From Stenopsyche tienmushanensis (Eukaryota > Arthropoda > Insecta > Trichoptera > Stenopsychidae), in contig WACJ01000257.1 in assembly GCA_008973525.1 (NCBI GenBank), positions 434,001 through 498,000 on the forward strand: DNA of 64,000 nucleotides, read 5' to 3'. The position numbers were made by a program, and so were the translations under genes. Of the stretch, positions 30,822-56,924 are shown piece by piece. How positions within the stretch are numbered: the first letter of the stretch is position 1; each line of letters begins with the position of its first letter. Below the pieces are notes generated by a model, which saw only the letters and a list, made by a program, of their open reading frames with translations, searched no databases and was not told the DNA's origin.

Positions 30822-31689
30822 CCGTTCCCTTCAAACGCCATAACCTATGCACCACAACAGAGATACCTTGACAACTAAATGAAATGTTGCCATGTCAAAA
30901 TAATAGCTACATTTTACTACAGTAAAAAAGACTCACGGAATTTTCAAATGAGTCATATTTTTTTAATTTGTAAAACTATAGAAATATTTTTTAATTGATT
31001 GAGCAATTAAAATTTTCTAACAAGAATCTTATAAAACCTAATATCATCAAATCAATAATCAAATTTGATTGAAGCCGAGAGCTTTCGTGAATCTTGAAAA
31101 AATATATACATATTTTATATAATTATATTTACAGCCGACGATATAAAATAAAATTCCGGCGATCGGACTCTTTGTCTCGACTTGACTCATGTTTATCTGA
31201 TAATTTAGGGTATTAACTTTTCTTATAAGAATCATATTAGAAGTCGATCCCGAGACCAATTTAAATTGAAAAGAAGCTCCCAAAGCAAAATAGTTGGGCA
31301 TCCTTGTTTTAGAGGCTCTTCAAAATTAAAATACAATTTTAATTGTAAGCAAAAAAATAAATTGTCATGTTATAAAGGAATAAATATCAGCAAATTTAGA
31401 TCTTATAACATTTATGATTTAAAATTTTTCATCGCCCATTATTAGTTTTATAAAAAATATTATTATGAATTGTTAAAAAGGTTTTTTAGCCGTTTGAATA
31501 AAAAAAACAGCGATATATCGCTGCAAGAAATTTCCGCCAAAGATAACGACGCGGCGATATATAGACGTTGACTACAGTTGGCAATTGACATTTGACGCAA
31601 TAGGGAGTTTTGTGTCTCGTTTGCGTATTTCTTATAAATGGATGTTATATTTTAATTTCTTGCTCTAAACATTTTTTTCATTATTTATT
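30822..31689. other. INPP5E upstream region
   Basis: Short GC-moderate zone next to the INPP5E start, then AT-rich. A perfect 16-bp palindrome, CAGCGATATATCGCTG, lies at 31508-31523, with a partial echo (GCGGCGATATATAG) at 31550. It may belong to the end of the piggyBac-like element that follows. No TATA or Inr call is possible. Confidence 0.35.
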
Positions 31690-32814
31690 ATGTCGAGTGA
31701 TGATTTTTTAAGCAATGACAGTGATAGTGAGAGCGAAAATGAATACACCGAAACTAGTCTTGACAGTGACAGTGACACAGTGATTTATCAATGTAAGAAA
31801 CTTCGATTTTTGACTGATTCATCTGACGATAATTCACAAACGGTTCAGTGTAAAAATGAAATTTTACAAACCGAAACTTTTACAAATAAATCTAAAATTT
31901 TTATTGAAAATTCCGGACCAAAAAATGCTCCTTCACCTGATTCAAAACCAATAGCTTACTTTAATTTATTTTTTACTACACCGCTTCTCGAAGCTATGGC
32001 AGAAGAAACGAATCAATGTGCCCAGCAGTATATGATGTCCGTTTCTTTCAAACCAATGTCACGAGCAAATAAATGGACACCTACTACCGCCCTTGAAATG
32101 AAGGCCTTCATTGCAGTTTTATTAGAAATGAGTATAACCAGACGCGCTACTATCTATTCTTACTGGACACAAAACTCACGTTGCATACCATGGTTCGATA
32201 AAATGTTCCCGAAAGATCGATTTGCACTCTTATTAAGATTTTTTCATTTAGTGGATAACAGAGCGTTGTCATCCAGTTCCGATCCGAACTACAACCCTTG
32301 CGCTAGATTTGAACCGCTCGTGAATCACGCAAATACTGTTTTTCGCTTCTACTACATGCCACATCTGCAGCTCGAATCAAATAAAGAAAAACCTCTTATT
32401 ATTCATGACTATAATAAATTTATGAGAGGTGTCGATGAAACAGACAAAATGCTATATGCTTATTTAGATGAACGTAGAACTTTGAAATATTGGAAAAAAG
32501 TCGCATTTAATATATTTGGAAGAATGGTATTACACGCTTACGTGTTATACGCATCCAACGTTATGGAAAAAAAAATGTGTAGACTCAAATTTACATCGGA
32601 AATCATCGAATATATTGAGAAGGAATGGAGTCTACAGAAAGATGCGGTGGAACCGCCTGCTAAAAAATTTGTCTTAGAAAAATTACCTGGTCTCAATCTA
32701 CGGAAATGTGTAGTTTGCAGTAGTAAAGAGGGTGGGATCAAACGATCGCGTTTGATATGCAGTCTCTGTAAAAAAGGACTGCATGGAATTTGTGCCCACA
32801 AACATAATTGTTAG
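31690..32814 (+). pseudogene. PiggyBac-like transposase ORF lacking the catalytic core
   Basis: 374-residue ORF without stops. Order: an acidic, Ser/Asp-rich N-terminus (1-75, DSDSDSE-like); a DDE_Tnp_1_7 N-terminal part (about 85-235, with RFFHLVDNRAL and NYNPCARFEPLVNHANTVFR); then an abrupt jump to HDYNKFMRGVDETDKML (about 240-255), which carries the last conserved Asp; then a LKYWKKVAFNIFGRMVLHAYVLY helix; and a C-terminal Cys-rich zinc-binding domain (CVVC, CSLC, HGIC). The segment holding the first two catalytic Asp residues is missing, and the join is in frame. It cannot transpose by itself. It could be a recent deletion derivative or a DNA-binding protein retained by the host. No clear TTAA ends found. 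Confidence 0.85.
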
Positions 32815-32854
32815 AAAAAGGCAAAGTTTTTCTATTATTTTTGTACGAGGCTCG

Positions 32855-33040
32855 TTGAAAAAGCGTGCAATGCTTAGTGCAGATATTGTCTTCTTGCATA
32901 ATAACACTAGGCTGCATTCGGCTCGATAGACGGTAAGCCTCTTGCAGGAATTCGGCTGAGAGGTATTTAATCGTTCGCCCTACAGCCCATGCAATGTTTT
33001 TGTAAACAGTCCCAGGGAAACTTACTATATAGCCTCATAA
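32855..33040 (+). mobile_element. Mariner fragment beside the piggyBac ORF
   Basis: Translation with stops reads through a NTRLHSAR block (from DNARPHSA) and LLQEFG, then a decayed PPYSP stretch. This is the core of a mariner transposase, about 60 residues, with no ends. It begins about 40 bp after the piggyBac stop codon. Confidence 0.6.
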
Positions 33041-33237
33041 TAAGTATACATTTTATTTATGTGCAATATTATCATATATAATTATTACTGTGTAATTAAA
33101 AAAAATTAGATCAATTTATATGAAGTTGTTTTTATCTTACACATTACCACTTTTGCCTGTTATGGTTTTTAATTTTTTTTTTGCATCGCACTTTTGTTAA
33201 GAATTTGTAAAATTTATCATAGCACTCAAACAGTTAA

Positions 33238-33830
33238 CCCTTTCGAATCAGAGAGCAGACGCGCTATGCTCAAATGTAAATCCATTTTTCTATCAGCTCC
33301 GCCGTAGCGTATAACAAGCTTGATAATTTTTTCGGAATATTTCTTAATGTTCATCTTGCATGGTATATGCTTTCTGTTGTTCAGCTATTTTTGCCTATTA
33401 ATGTGTTTGCTAAAATAAAAGGACAGGGCTACTGTGCAAGCCTGCCAGTTTACTTCTGAAGGAGTAGATTTTGCAAAGAAGTGGTGATAATCGGCTAATG
33501 ACGCCACTCCAGAGCAATCAAGGGGGAATAACAAAATTGATCAACGATAAAAATTATGCGAGTATCTTAATTATCAAAACAAACACCTGCTCTCAAGACA
33601 ACACAAACAAAAGTCGTCTTATCTTTGTTGAAAGATTTTAATAGCTTATCTGACGATAGCAATTTCAGTTAATTATACATAAATTTTATGGCGATTAAAA
33701 GATTCCTTAGAATATGATTTTTTGTTGAATAGTAAGTATGAACATTTACGAGAACTTTGCCATCGTTGGACGAATTTATGATGAGACGTAAGACACCCGT
33801 CTCTGTCTCACGATTTCCAGTCTGATAGGG
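33238..33830. mobile_element. TTAA-type MITE, copy 2, intact ends
   Basis: 593 bp, flanked by TTAA on both sides (33234-33237, 33831-33834). The left end is CCCTTTCGAATCAGAG and the right end reads inward CCCTATCAGACTGGAAATC, giving an imperfect inverted repeat. Most of its length aligns with 40864-41491 and with the disrupted copy in PSMD12. It carries no protein coding. The TTAA duplication and CCCT start are hallmarks of the piggyBac superfamily. Confidence 0.88.
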
Positions 33831-33834
33831 TTAA

Positions 33835-34628
33835 ACTTCATCAAATTCAGTTTTAATAAATTTAAAAAATAATACTATAAATATATTAGGAAGATTAAAA
33901 TGACTTATTTTTATAAAATATTCCTTTATTCACATGTTCTTTTTAAAAAATCAACAAACCTTAAACATATGGTAAGTAAATTTTAAGCGTATTTCAATAG
34001 TCATCTTTGTTGTAGGAAACATAACAATATTTTAATCAATAATGATCTTTTTAAATATATTTAAAATAATTAACACTTTTCTTCTCATTATTTATTATAG
34101 ATAAATAAGTTAAAATAACAATATTAAATAGTTTATTTGGCTTCGATAAATTAAAATAAATTAGTATTGGAATATTTTTGGATACTTAAAAGTAAAAAAA
34201 TAATGAAAATATATTGCCTCGATTTCAAACTTCCATTTTGAAACATTAAGATCTATCTACATAATATTCAAAATCTAAAACCAAACTAATGACCTTATTC
34301 TAAAGACGTAATTTTAATAATAATATTTAACAAGATCTGTATATTTGTACTTCACTTAAATAATAAAAAGAAACTTATTTTAGGCAAGCAATGCTTTCAT
34401 GGAATAATGTAAGTCTGTAAAAAATTACTTAAGTTGATTCTCACTTTAAATATCTCATATAAATATAAAATTAATGTTAACAAATTGTCAAACTTACTTA
34501 AAAAACTAAATACAAAATATCATTATGATCTATAATTGAACTAGTAAATACAAATTTGATTACTCAGTAAAAGTTACATTAATTAAGTCAACTTTGGTAA
34601 TTTACTATCAATAATATCACAATTTTCA
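33835..34628. other. Probable WDR81 3' UTR / flank
   Basis: AT-rich sequence following the WDR81 stop on the minus strand; TTTATT (a minus-strand AATAAA) occurs near 33925. No other feature seen. Confidence 0.35.
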
Positions 34629-48781
<14,153 letters not shown>

Positions 48782-49435
48782 ACTATGACCCGCACTCGGG
48801 GAGTCTTTACACCTATCGTAAAATCGACTCGACTACCGTTTTTCAATTTAAATATTTATCAAAAACAAATATAAATCAATCAATAATATTTCATATTTTA
48901 ATATTCATGTTAAAAGCATACACATTGTTGAAAAAATATTGACAAATGATTTAATTTTTTTTTTCGCGCGTTATAAAAATTATATTGTTAAATAGTTCTT
49001 ATTTAGAACTTGGCTCATTTCATTCTTATTTAAGTGCAATACTCAATCGTTTTATCAACGATTTTATAATCCAAATATGAAAATAAAAAATATTCATTCG
49101 TTTTTTTATAAGGAATTGTCAAAATAATATAAAAGTAAAATAAATGTTTCAAATTTTTAGCAAAATATGTTGTTTTATGCTATAAATTTTGATACATATT
49201 CATGTTTTGGTAGCTGGAAAAATATAGAAAATGTATGTATCGTATAAAATATTGACGTATATATACGGCTTGGGCAGCTAAGACGTATTAAATTGATGTT
49301 GTATTTTTTCCACTTGCAATAATAATACAGATTTGCTGTCAAACAGTGTCTACACTTGTGCGCATTGAGTGGAACAATGTACAACTTTTTGATAGTCTTA
49401 CATTGAAGAATCATATATAATCTATTCTGCTGAAT
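48782..49435. promoter_or_regulatory. Shared upstream region of WDR81 and ANKRD27
   Basis: 654 bp separate the two divergent starts. A GC/CpG-rich patch (48570-48800) covers the WDR81 first exon; the remainder is AT-rich. A bidirectional promoter is plausible but not shown. Confidence 0.4.
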
Positions 49436-52297
49436 ATGAATCCAACTTATGATGAAGATATATCACGAAATCCGTTTTTTGTAGAATTGCAAAACGAGCA
49501 TCCAGACGTTTTGCGTCATTGTGTCGAAGATGGGTGGATTTTATGCGTTCCTAGAGTCGGATCGCTCAAATCGCATATTTTCACTCAGTGCGATTTCCTC
49601 TCGCATCTGCTCATACCGGATGAAGAACTGGCCGATTCTCATTTTTACACCCTAGCCGAGAAATCCGTCTCCGTATCCAATAAAATTATATCCGTCGACA
49701 GAAAGGATGCCGGACCGCCGTTGGAGATTCATCTTCTTTTCGAGGAAACTTTTTATACGGGAGACAATATAAAATATAAAGTGTGGTGCATTGAAGCCCC
49801 TCTGAATGGATCTTATGTTCTGAATGAAAACACAAGTTCGTTTATTTGCATTTCAACACTGAGAGATTGCATTGATTTTCTTTGGACGGAAAGTGCAGGA
49901 AAGGACGTTTTAGAAAACATCGACGCTGCAATCAAGGAGTATAAAAAAAAGAATATCAATCGTGACAACGTCAAACTCAACTCTTTGAGAGATAGTGCGA
50001 GTGCTCTATATACAACGTGTTTACAAATTGCTTTCAGAAATAAGAGATTGAAAGAAAGCGCTAAAACATGCCAAAATGTCATGACAAATGTAAAATTGGC
50101 CGTGGAAACGTACATGCACCATGGAATTTACGATGAATTGTTCGATGCAATTAGTTCATGTACGGCATATGAAGATTCGAGTCTCAATAAAACTATTAGA
50201 AATCTTGCAGATTTACAACTTAGAGATTTGAATATTGATGAAAAGCTTTTTCAATGTATTCCGGCTGCAAAAATGTGCTTTTCCCGAATTCAAAGTTTCA
50301 GCACCGTTTTAGGCAAAGTCAATTGCATAAAAAATGCTATTACGGCCATAAATAAGAAAAATACAAGCGATAAGAAAATGTCCAACATCAACAATTTTTT
50401 ATCGACGGATGAGCTTCTTCCTATTTTGATATTTTTAGTAATAAAATCGGGTCTACCGAATTGGCACACGCATTTAAATTTTATAAAACATTTTCGCTTC
50501 AGTATCAACTCTTCCTTTCAACTAGATGAAACAAGTTATTTAATATCAACACTTGAAGCTGTCATTGAGCATATAAAATCGGAATCTTTAACAGGATCAC
50601 CTTTACCTGAGTCTCAATGGATTCACGATACAAATAATGCCACAAGTGTTATCGAAATAGGGGGTTGTCAAGAAAATGTTGCTGTAGATATGTCACGCAC
50701 TGAAAATGACTCGGGAAGCTTAGAATATCTATTCAAACAAATTAAGCTCTCCAATTATGATTCGGTTAAAGAAATATTGGGAAGATACGTTAAACCTGAT
50801 GCAGTAACGAATGAAAATTTAGACTCCGCTCATTTTGATGATGGCGTCGCAATGAAACTTCAAAAGACAGTTTCTATTGAAGAGATATTACACGATGATG
50901 ACTCCGAACATCCTTTGGAACTCTGTCACCCTCTATGCGTATGCGCTAAATGTTGTAGAGTGCTGTCAAAAAATATGCTACGGTCTTCAGCCACAGTCTT
51001 CTCTTGTGACAGTCAAGGCTTTACTGCTTTGCACATAGCATGCATTTATGGCAAATCGCAAATAGTAGATTTGGTGCTAGAAATGGGCGCAGATGTGAAC
51101 GCCACAGATTACAATGGATCAACATCTTTGCATTACGCTTCTTCGAGGGGACATCAAAATGCCGTTTTATTACTTTTACACGCTGGTGCTGATATTAATA
51201 AAGAAAATATGGATAAAAATACAGCTTTACATTTGGCTGCTAATAACGGTCATGAATCATGCATCAAAGCTTTGATTTATTTCGCCGAATATTGTAAACT
51301 TACTCTGGCTATCGGTAAAGAAAACGATAACGGTGAAACTCCGTTGCATTTAGCTTCAAAATGGGGATATGGAAATATTGCACGGCTACTGATGGAATAT
51401 GGTGGTGAACCGTGGAAACGAAATGCTAAAAATAAAAGCCCCATCGATGTTGCGCACAGTAGTGTAATGTTGAAATTATTATTATCGAGTAGCCCTTATA
51501 TGAAGGACTATGTAAATATTGTAAATGTGAATGAAAATATTGCCGAAGTGTTGGATACTAACAATATGAAATCAAAATTCATATTATTAGATTTGAACGA
51601 AGACAACGCCACGCATGAATCGGCTCAAGGTAATAAAGCAAATGAGAAAAAAATTACATCCCCCTTAATTGTCAGACCGCAGTCCACTAGTGGAATTAAA
51701 CAAATTGAAAGATTATTTAGTGCCATTACTTACGGTGACACAAAATTAGCTTGCTTCTATATGGATATAGATAGTAATATTGCCGATTTCAAAAGCAAAG
51801 ATGTTCAATCTGCGCAAAAAGAACTCTGTCATCCTCTATGCTCTTGTAAACAATGTAAAACCCCGGGCGATTTTAAAACCAGTTCGTCAAGTTTTAACGT
51901 GAACACTTGTGATTTACAAGGTAATACAGCTTTACATGTCGCTTCGAAATATGGAAATTTAGAATTATGTAAGATCCTTTTACATTATAATGCAGATCTG
52001 AACATCCAAAATAAAAATGGCTATGCTCCCATTCATACTGCATTACAGGAGTCTCGTACTACGATTGCAAAACTTCTTATCGATTCCAATTGTAATTTAG
52101 AATTGAAAGATTCCCACGGCAATACGGCACTTCATCTGGCATGCATTTCGGGGAACGTAGAAATTGTTAAAGCCATATTGAATACCGGTTTTCACACGCA
52201 ATCCAAAAATATATCGGGAAGAACGCCGCTGGATGAAGCTAAAGAAAAAATGTTTCTCACGATTATGGCCTTATTGGAAGAACTTTTATACAGATAG
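49436..52297 (+). CDS. ANKRD27: ANKRD27 / VARP, VPS9 and ankyrin endosomal protein
   Basis: Rab21 exchange factor and Rab32/38, VAMP7 and retromer partner (family knowledge) in endosome-to-surface transport. One uninterrupted 953-residue ORF; human is 1050. The N-terminus YDEDISRNPFF aligns with the family start. The VPS9 domain covers about 215-385 (STDELLPILIFLVIKSGLP). First Cys-rich motif CHPLCVCAKCC at about 496-508, then ankyrin repeats at about 522-670 (TALHIACIYG, TSLHYASSRGH, TALHLAANNGH, TPLHLASKWGYG). Second motif CHPLCSCKQC at about 797-810, then a second ankyrin block at about 825-945. The two CHPLC motifs are the zinc-binding fingers that in human Varp dock VPS29. The lack of introns is unusual. 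An in-frame Met is at the proposed start; TATA-like AT-rich DNA lies upstream. Confidence 0.95.
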   Translation: MNPTYDEDISRNPFFVELQNEHPDVLRHCVEDGWILCVPRVGSLKSHIFTQCDFLSHLLIPDEELADSHFYTLAEKSVSVSNKIISVDRKDAGPPLEIHLLFEETFYTGDNIKYKVWCIEAPLNGSYVLNENTSSFICISTLRDCIDFLWTESAGKDVLENIDAAIKEYKKKNINRDNVKLNSLRDSASALYTTCLQIAFRNKRLKESAKTCQNVMTNVKLAVETYMHHGIYDELFDAISSCTAYEDSSLNKTIRNLADLQLRDLNIDEKLFQCIPAAKMCFSRIQSFSTVLGKVNCIKNAITAINKKNTSDKKMSNINNFLSTDELLPILIFLVIKSGLPNWHTHLNFIKHFRFSINSSFQLDETSYLISTLEAVIEHIKSESLTGSPLPESQWIHDTNNATSVIEIGGCQENVAVDMSRTENDSGSLEYLFKQIKLSNYDSVKEILGRYVKPDAVTNENLDSAHFDDGVAMKLQKTVSIEEILHDDDSEHPLELCHPLCVCAKCCRVLSKNMLRSSATVFSCDSQGFTALHIACIYGKSQIVDLVLEMGADVNATDYNGSTSLHYASSRGHQNAVLLLLHAGADINKENMDKNTALHLAANNGHESCIKALIYFAEYCKLTLAIGKENDNGETPLHLASKWGYGNIARLLMEYGGEPWKRNAKNKSPIDVAHSSVMLKLLLSSSPYMKDYVNIVNVNENIAEVLDTNNMKSKFILLDLNEDNATHESAQGNKANEKKITSPLIVRPQSTSGIKQIERLFSAITYGDTKLACFYMDIDSNIADFKSKDVQSAQKELCHPLCSCKQCKTPGDFKTSSSSFNVNTCDLQGNTALHVASKYGNLELCKILLHYNADLNIQNKNGYAPIHTALQESRTTIAKLLIDSNCNLELKDSHGNTALHLACISGNVEIVKAILNTGFHTQSKNISGRTPLDEAKEKMFLTIMALLEELLYR

Positions 52298-52462
52298 AGT
52301 TTTTTTAAAACTTATTTTAATGTCTAGTCATATGTTCGATGAATCTGTAATGCCTTCTCATATTATATATTATAATTCATTTAGCAAATTTAAATGTTGA
52401 AAATGTGGCTTCTGAGAAGTTTCCTTTTATTTTATAGTCTTCGTTAGTTTTGTGAAATTATA

Positions 52463-54023
52463 CGAGGCGTGTCTGCAAAGAATGAGTACTCAATTTTTTT
52501 AAATCGATAAGGCAAATTCACAGATTAATATGAAACATTTTTCACGACGTTGTCCCCTTCATGATGCACTTTGTGAGCCGAGGGATAAGCTTTCTGAAAT
52601 CTTCATCAAGAAAGTCTGTCGCTGATGTTTTGGCCCATTGTTTGACGGCACTTTGGACCTCATCATCAGTAGAAAACTATTAGGGGTACCCATAATTAAT
52701 CAATTATATAATTTCCATCATTATTTAAAACTCTGCTATTTTTCAGGCAAAATTTTAATTCCTCTTTAATAAAAAAAGACTGGCTTTGACGAAAATAGTT
52801 ATTTAGGTGAATTTTAACTTCATTTACATTTCGAAACATCTTATTTTCAATGGAGTGTTCTAGAGATCTGAATAAATAATAATCAGATGGTGCAATATCT
52901 GGGGAATATGACGGATGAGGTAGTAGTTCTCAGTTGAGTTCCCTAATTTTTTCCTGGATTTTTTTAGCTGCAGGAGGTCTGGCATTATCATGATGCAATA
53001 TGCCTTTTCCGTTGATTAAACTCGTACGTTTTTCTAATAAATTTGCATTTAATCCGTCTAATTGAGAGTAGTAAACTTATGCATTGATAGTTTCTCTTGA
53101 TTTTAGAAGCTTAAAGTGTATTATTTCACCACAATCCCACCATACACTCAAGAGGACCTTTTTTATAGTCAAAGATGGGTTAGGAGTTGGTACAGCCAGT
53201 TGATTAGTTGAAAGCCACTGCTTAGTTCTTTTAACATTGTCGTATAAGATCTGTTGTCGGTGAAAAAATGGTTTATTAAGAGCGATGTGCAGCAACTTCG
53301 TCGTTGATCCATATTTGTCTCGGATAGATGATGCAGAATCAAAACGCCCTCTCTGTAACGTTTTTCAATCTGTAGTAGCTTCGAGTCTTGACGTTATTTC
53401 TGCCACATTAAATTTTGGATCTCAATCCAATAGTGGCTGCATCTCTGTTATGATGTAGATAATGAGTTTATTTGTATCTATTGATGAATAAATGAAGTTG
53501 ATAACATAACTTATGGGTATCTCTAATATTTTCCACCTATATACAACTTCACAGAGGTGAAAAGATGAAAATCTGAAGATCAGGACTGTGAATGGGGTGG
53601 TTGATGATGTCGCAATCAAAATAATCCAAGAGTTAGCTGTATGAAGGCGTGCATTGTCATTCAACAAGCACAATCCTTTTGTTAACATTACCCTTTTGTT
53701 CTTTATCATCCTCCATAATTTTTTTTAGTGTTTTGCAGTATTTGTTTTCCCCTGTGGTAAAAATTCAATTAGGAGGACCCCTTTAGAATCCCAAAAGACA
53801 GAGGCCATGATTTTTCAGGCCGAAACAATTCTTAATCTCAGGAGTGTAATGGGAATCAGAATAGAGACACTCATTTCAACACGGCACTGCACCAACAGTT
53901 TACAGTCGATTGAGACAAACAGCCCTGCGCTCTTATCCCAACATCTTGGTCTTGAATACAGTTTTATTTGTTGAAAATAAAAACCTCAAAGCGTCCGTAC
54001 TCTTACTTTGTAGATATGCATCG
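52463..54023 (-). mobile_element. Mariner-like element A with terminal repeats, nested host
   Basis: Ends flanked by TA (52461-52462, 54024-54025). The left end CGAGGCGTGTCTGCAAAG and the right end read inward CGATGCATATCTACAAAG match at 14 of 18 bases. Minus-strand pieces include LCLLNDNARLHTA (53600-53700) and, at 52540-52670, STDDEVQSAVKQWAKT, the C-terminal block. The two are separated by element B. Inactive. It begins 165 bp after the ANKRD27 stop. Confidence 0.8.
52680..53405 (-). mobile_element. Mariner-like element B nested in element A
   Basis: A different mariner family. The minus strand has KQWLSTNQLAVPTPNPSL, then VWWDCGEIIH, ILHHDNARPPAAKK, LLPHPSYSPDIAPSDYYLF and a decayed C-terminus. 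One terminus (TTAGGGGTACCC) lies next to a TA at 52678-52679; the other end is not clear. Confidence 0.78.
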
Positions 54024-54025
54024 TA

Positions 54026-54942
54026 TACATCTTTGCAGTTATTGAGATACGATGTTAGCTAATGTTGTGACTTATAAAAATGTATGTAAACCAATCATTT
54101 GGTTCGATAATGTTAGTCTGGATTTCAAAATATTTTAGTGGAATGGGTATTAAAAAATGCCATTGATAATGATATATAATTGAATGTGGAATTTTACAAT
54201 CGCTATAAATTAAATTTCAACCTTCGACAGAATTTTTAAAGTCGACGTTCATCTCTATATCTCTAATTCTGTCCCAAGTTCAATGTTAAAGCTTTTTTAT
54301 CATAGATTAATTTTAATAATTGCAATCGTATGAGCATCTTAATTTTAATCATTTATACGATCATCGCATTATTAATTTTTTTGATTAATAGTCGATTTAA
54401 TAAAATGAACAACTTAAGTGGGTTTTAACTCGTTTTAAATTTCAATAAATGAAATATATATATCGTCAATTGATTTTTAATACATCAATCGTCCCTATTT
54501 GATACAGACCATCTTATGTGCTTTGATAATATTTAAAATTTGATATGTGAAATAATATCTTACTCTTGTGCAAATTTGCCTTGCATAAATGTGCTGATTA
54601 CTTGTAGTGTCTTATGTAAAATTGAAATTAAACTCTCAATTGGAGTTTTGTAAACGAATATATTTATTTGAACTGTGATAACGACTGAATTGAATAATGT
54701 GATTTTTCTGAGAATTTATAGCTATTTTAATTTATATTAGAGTTTCTTTAAAATGATGTTTTTATTTTAGATGTTTAATTTCGTTAAATTTTTAAATATG
54801 TGCCATTTTAATCAAATAAATTTTATTTTAAAGGAAATAAATTTGTTTATGCAAATTTAGATAATTTATGGGCTCATGGATACATTGTTTAATTATAAGA
54901 ATTCATGTTTTGTTAATATTTAAATATGATGTATGGGCTGTT
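54026..54942. other. Intergenic, no gene seen
   Basis: AT-rich; no coding content or repeat recognised. Confidence 0.4.
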
Positions 54943-55257
54943 TCATTCAGTAATCCAAAAAAAGAGCTTGTTAAGGAGCAAACTTAATAATCTCCCTCTT
55001 AAATCGGTCCCTCGTTGCTGAGGATCGTGATCTCTTTTTGCTCTTGATTCAATTAGTCCAGCAGGTAGAGCATCTTCCGTTTTTCTCTTGACGGGCGTTG
55101 ACCACATTTTACTTTCTGCTGGCTGCTTTATAGTCCATGTTTCAACGGCGAATTGAAATATTGAAAAACAAGGCTTTTTACAATGAGTTTTGGTTTTAGT
55201 TGAGATATTTCTATCAGTTTTGGTATCGTCAGCATATCTTAAGAAAACATTTTCCAA
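54943..55257 (-). mobile_element. Probable non-LTR (RTE-like) polymerase fragment
   Basis: A 104-codon piece contains LRYADDTKTD, an RT-palm-like YADD, close to FAVETWTIKQ, which resembles the ETWT motif downstream of RT in RTE elements. Short, with nothing else conserved. Confidence 0.4.
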
Positions 55258-55875
55258 CTATCGCTACTTCTTCGTTCCAAACTTAATAATATTAGAATCA
55301 AAATAGTTTATCTTTATACAAAGGCAAGTTCTGCTATGCAGCAGAGAAGGGTTTTGCATTCAATCTTTCAATTTAATTAATAAATCAATCAATCTATATG
55401 ATTTCCTTTTGTTCAGTTTATTTCAAAAGAATCATTATGCAACATGGTTTTTAAGCGAGTTTTCAAGTCATTGAGCGTCAAGAGCATCTTCAAAACATAT
55501 AACGTTAAATGATAGCTGGAAAAAGATAAAAGGTCAATACCACGCCTGAAGACATTAACATAAATCATATCCTTCCATTAATTTTGCTATCTTATTTTTG
55601 GATCGTATTCATGTACAATATGTATATTGTATAGTTCGATAATGCTCTTATTAGGTAAAATGTCATATTTAAATATTAATAAACCTTGTGTTTCCATATA
55701 CAAATCAAGTATAGTTTAATAAATCAAAAATAAAATATTATGAAAGATCGTAATATTTATTGTATTTAACTTTATAAAAATACAACATCGCCAAATCAAT
55801 AAGAATCCACTGCAGAAAAAATCTGCTATAACTTTTTGCATTTTTTTATTGTCCCAGAATATTTTATTAATAGTA

Positions 55876-56355
55876 CGGGAGGCAGCGACTGAAATTTTGC
55901 ACCCATTTCTACAAAGCTAATTTTTTTTCACTCGGTGTTTATATAATTGTAAATCAAGAATCTTACAATCTAGCAAGCTTTCAATGTTACATATTGGCAT
56001 TAAATTATAATCTACAATGCTGCTTTTATGCCTACAAGTAATTTATGTTAATTATTATTTAATAAACGTCGGCTACTTTCGATATAAGATAACTAGGGCT
56101 TCGGTAGGCATAGCTATGATTGTAGTCCGAGAACTTAATTGATTTCAAAGCATTACAATGTTAAGTACATATAATATTTACTATAAGCAGCTACAAATAT
56201 TTATAGGTCTTAAAAATTGTTATAAATATCGGCGACAACATCATCGCAGTAGACTGCTGTTTTGTTTAATTACAATATCAAAACAACGAATGAGAAAGAA
56301 TCGGCTTTGTAAGAATAATTACATTTAATAATACAAATAATGTCGCTGCCTCCTG
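55876..56355. mobile_element. 480-bp TA-flanked MITE with 14-bp inverted ends
   Basis: Flanked by TA (55874-55875, 56356-56357). Ends CGGGAGGCAGCGAC and, read inward from the right, CAGGAGGCAGCGAC, 13 of 14 matching. No coding. TA duplication and short ends suggest a Tc1/mariner-superfamily nonautonomous element. I found no second copy in the window. Confidence 0.72.
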
Positions 56356-56924
56356 TATTATAAATTTATAATAATGTTGAATCTAGGTATTTTAAAATTA
56401 TTATAAAAATAATTTACTATGTAATTGAATGAGATTGACACTATTTCATGTTTGTTTTATTTATTTTTTTAATTTGATATCTTGCATTTATTTTGATATT
56501 AAATTTTATATTTTTTTTATTCATTTAAAAAATACATAAACACTGACTTACTATCTATATTGTAATAAATTTATTACATTTTATTATTAAAATATTTGTA
56601 TAACATTTGGTGTATTTAATTTATTTCTGAGATGTGATAAAAATTACATTACAGTTCACTCATTATTATTCATCAGCTCTAATATTTAAATGAGAATATA
56701 CAGAGAAGAACAGCATTATCGCAGTATGCTACGTACCCCTATGACGGACACTAATATATTGTACACGCAATACCACTACTATTTGATAAGAGAGCTTCAA
56801 CATCTCAAAATAACTTCAAAGAATGTTAAATGAAACTCTTATTTAATAGATAAGTTTATTTTGAATTGTGAAAGTGCCGTATCAAGTGGTTAGAGAATGA
56901 AATGAAGCAAAAAAACGTGGACAA

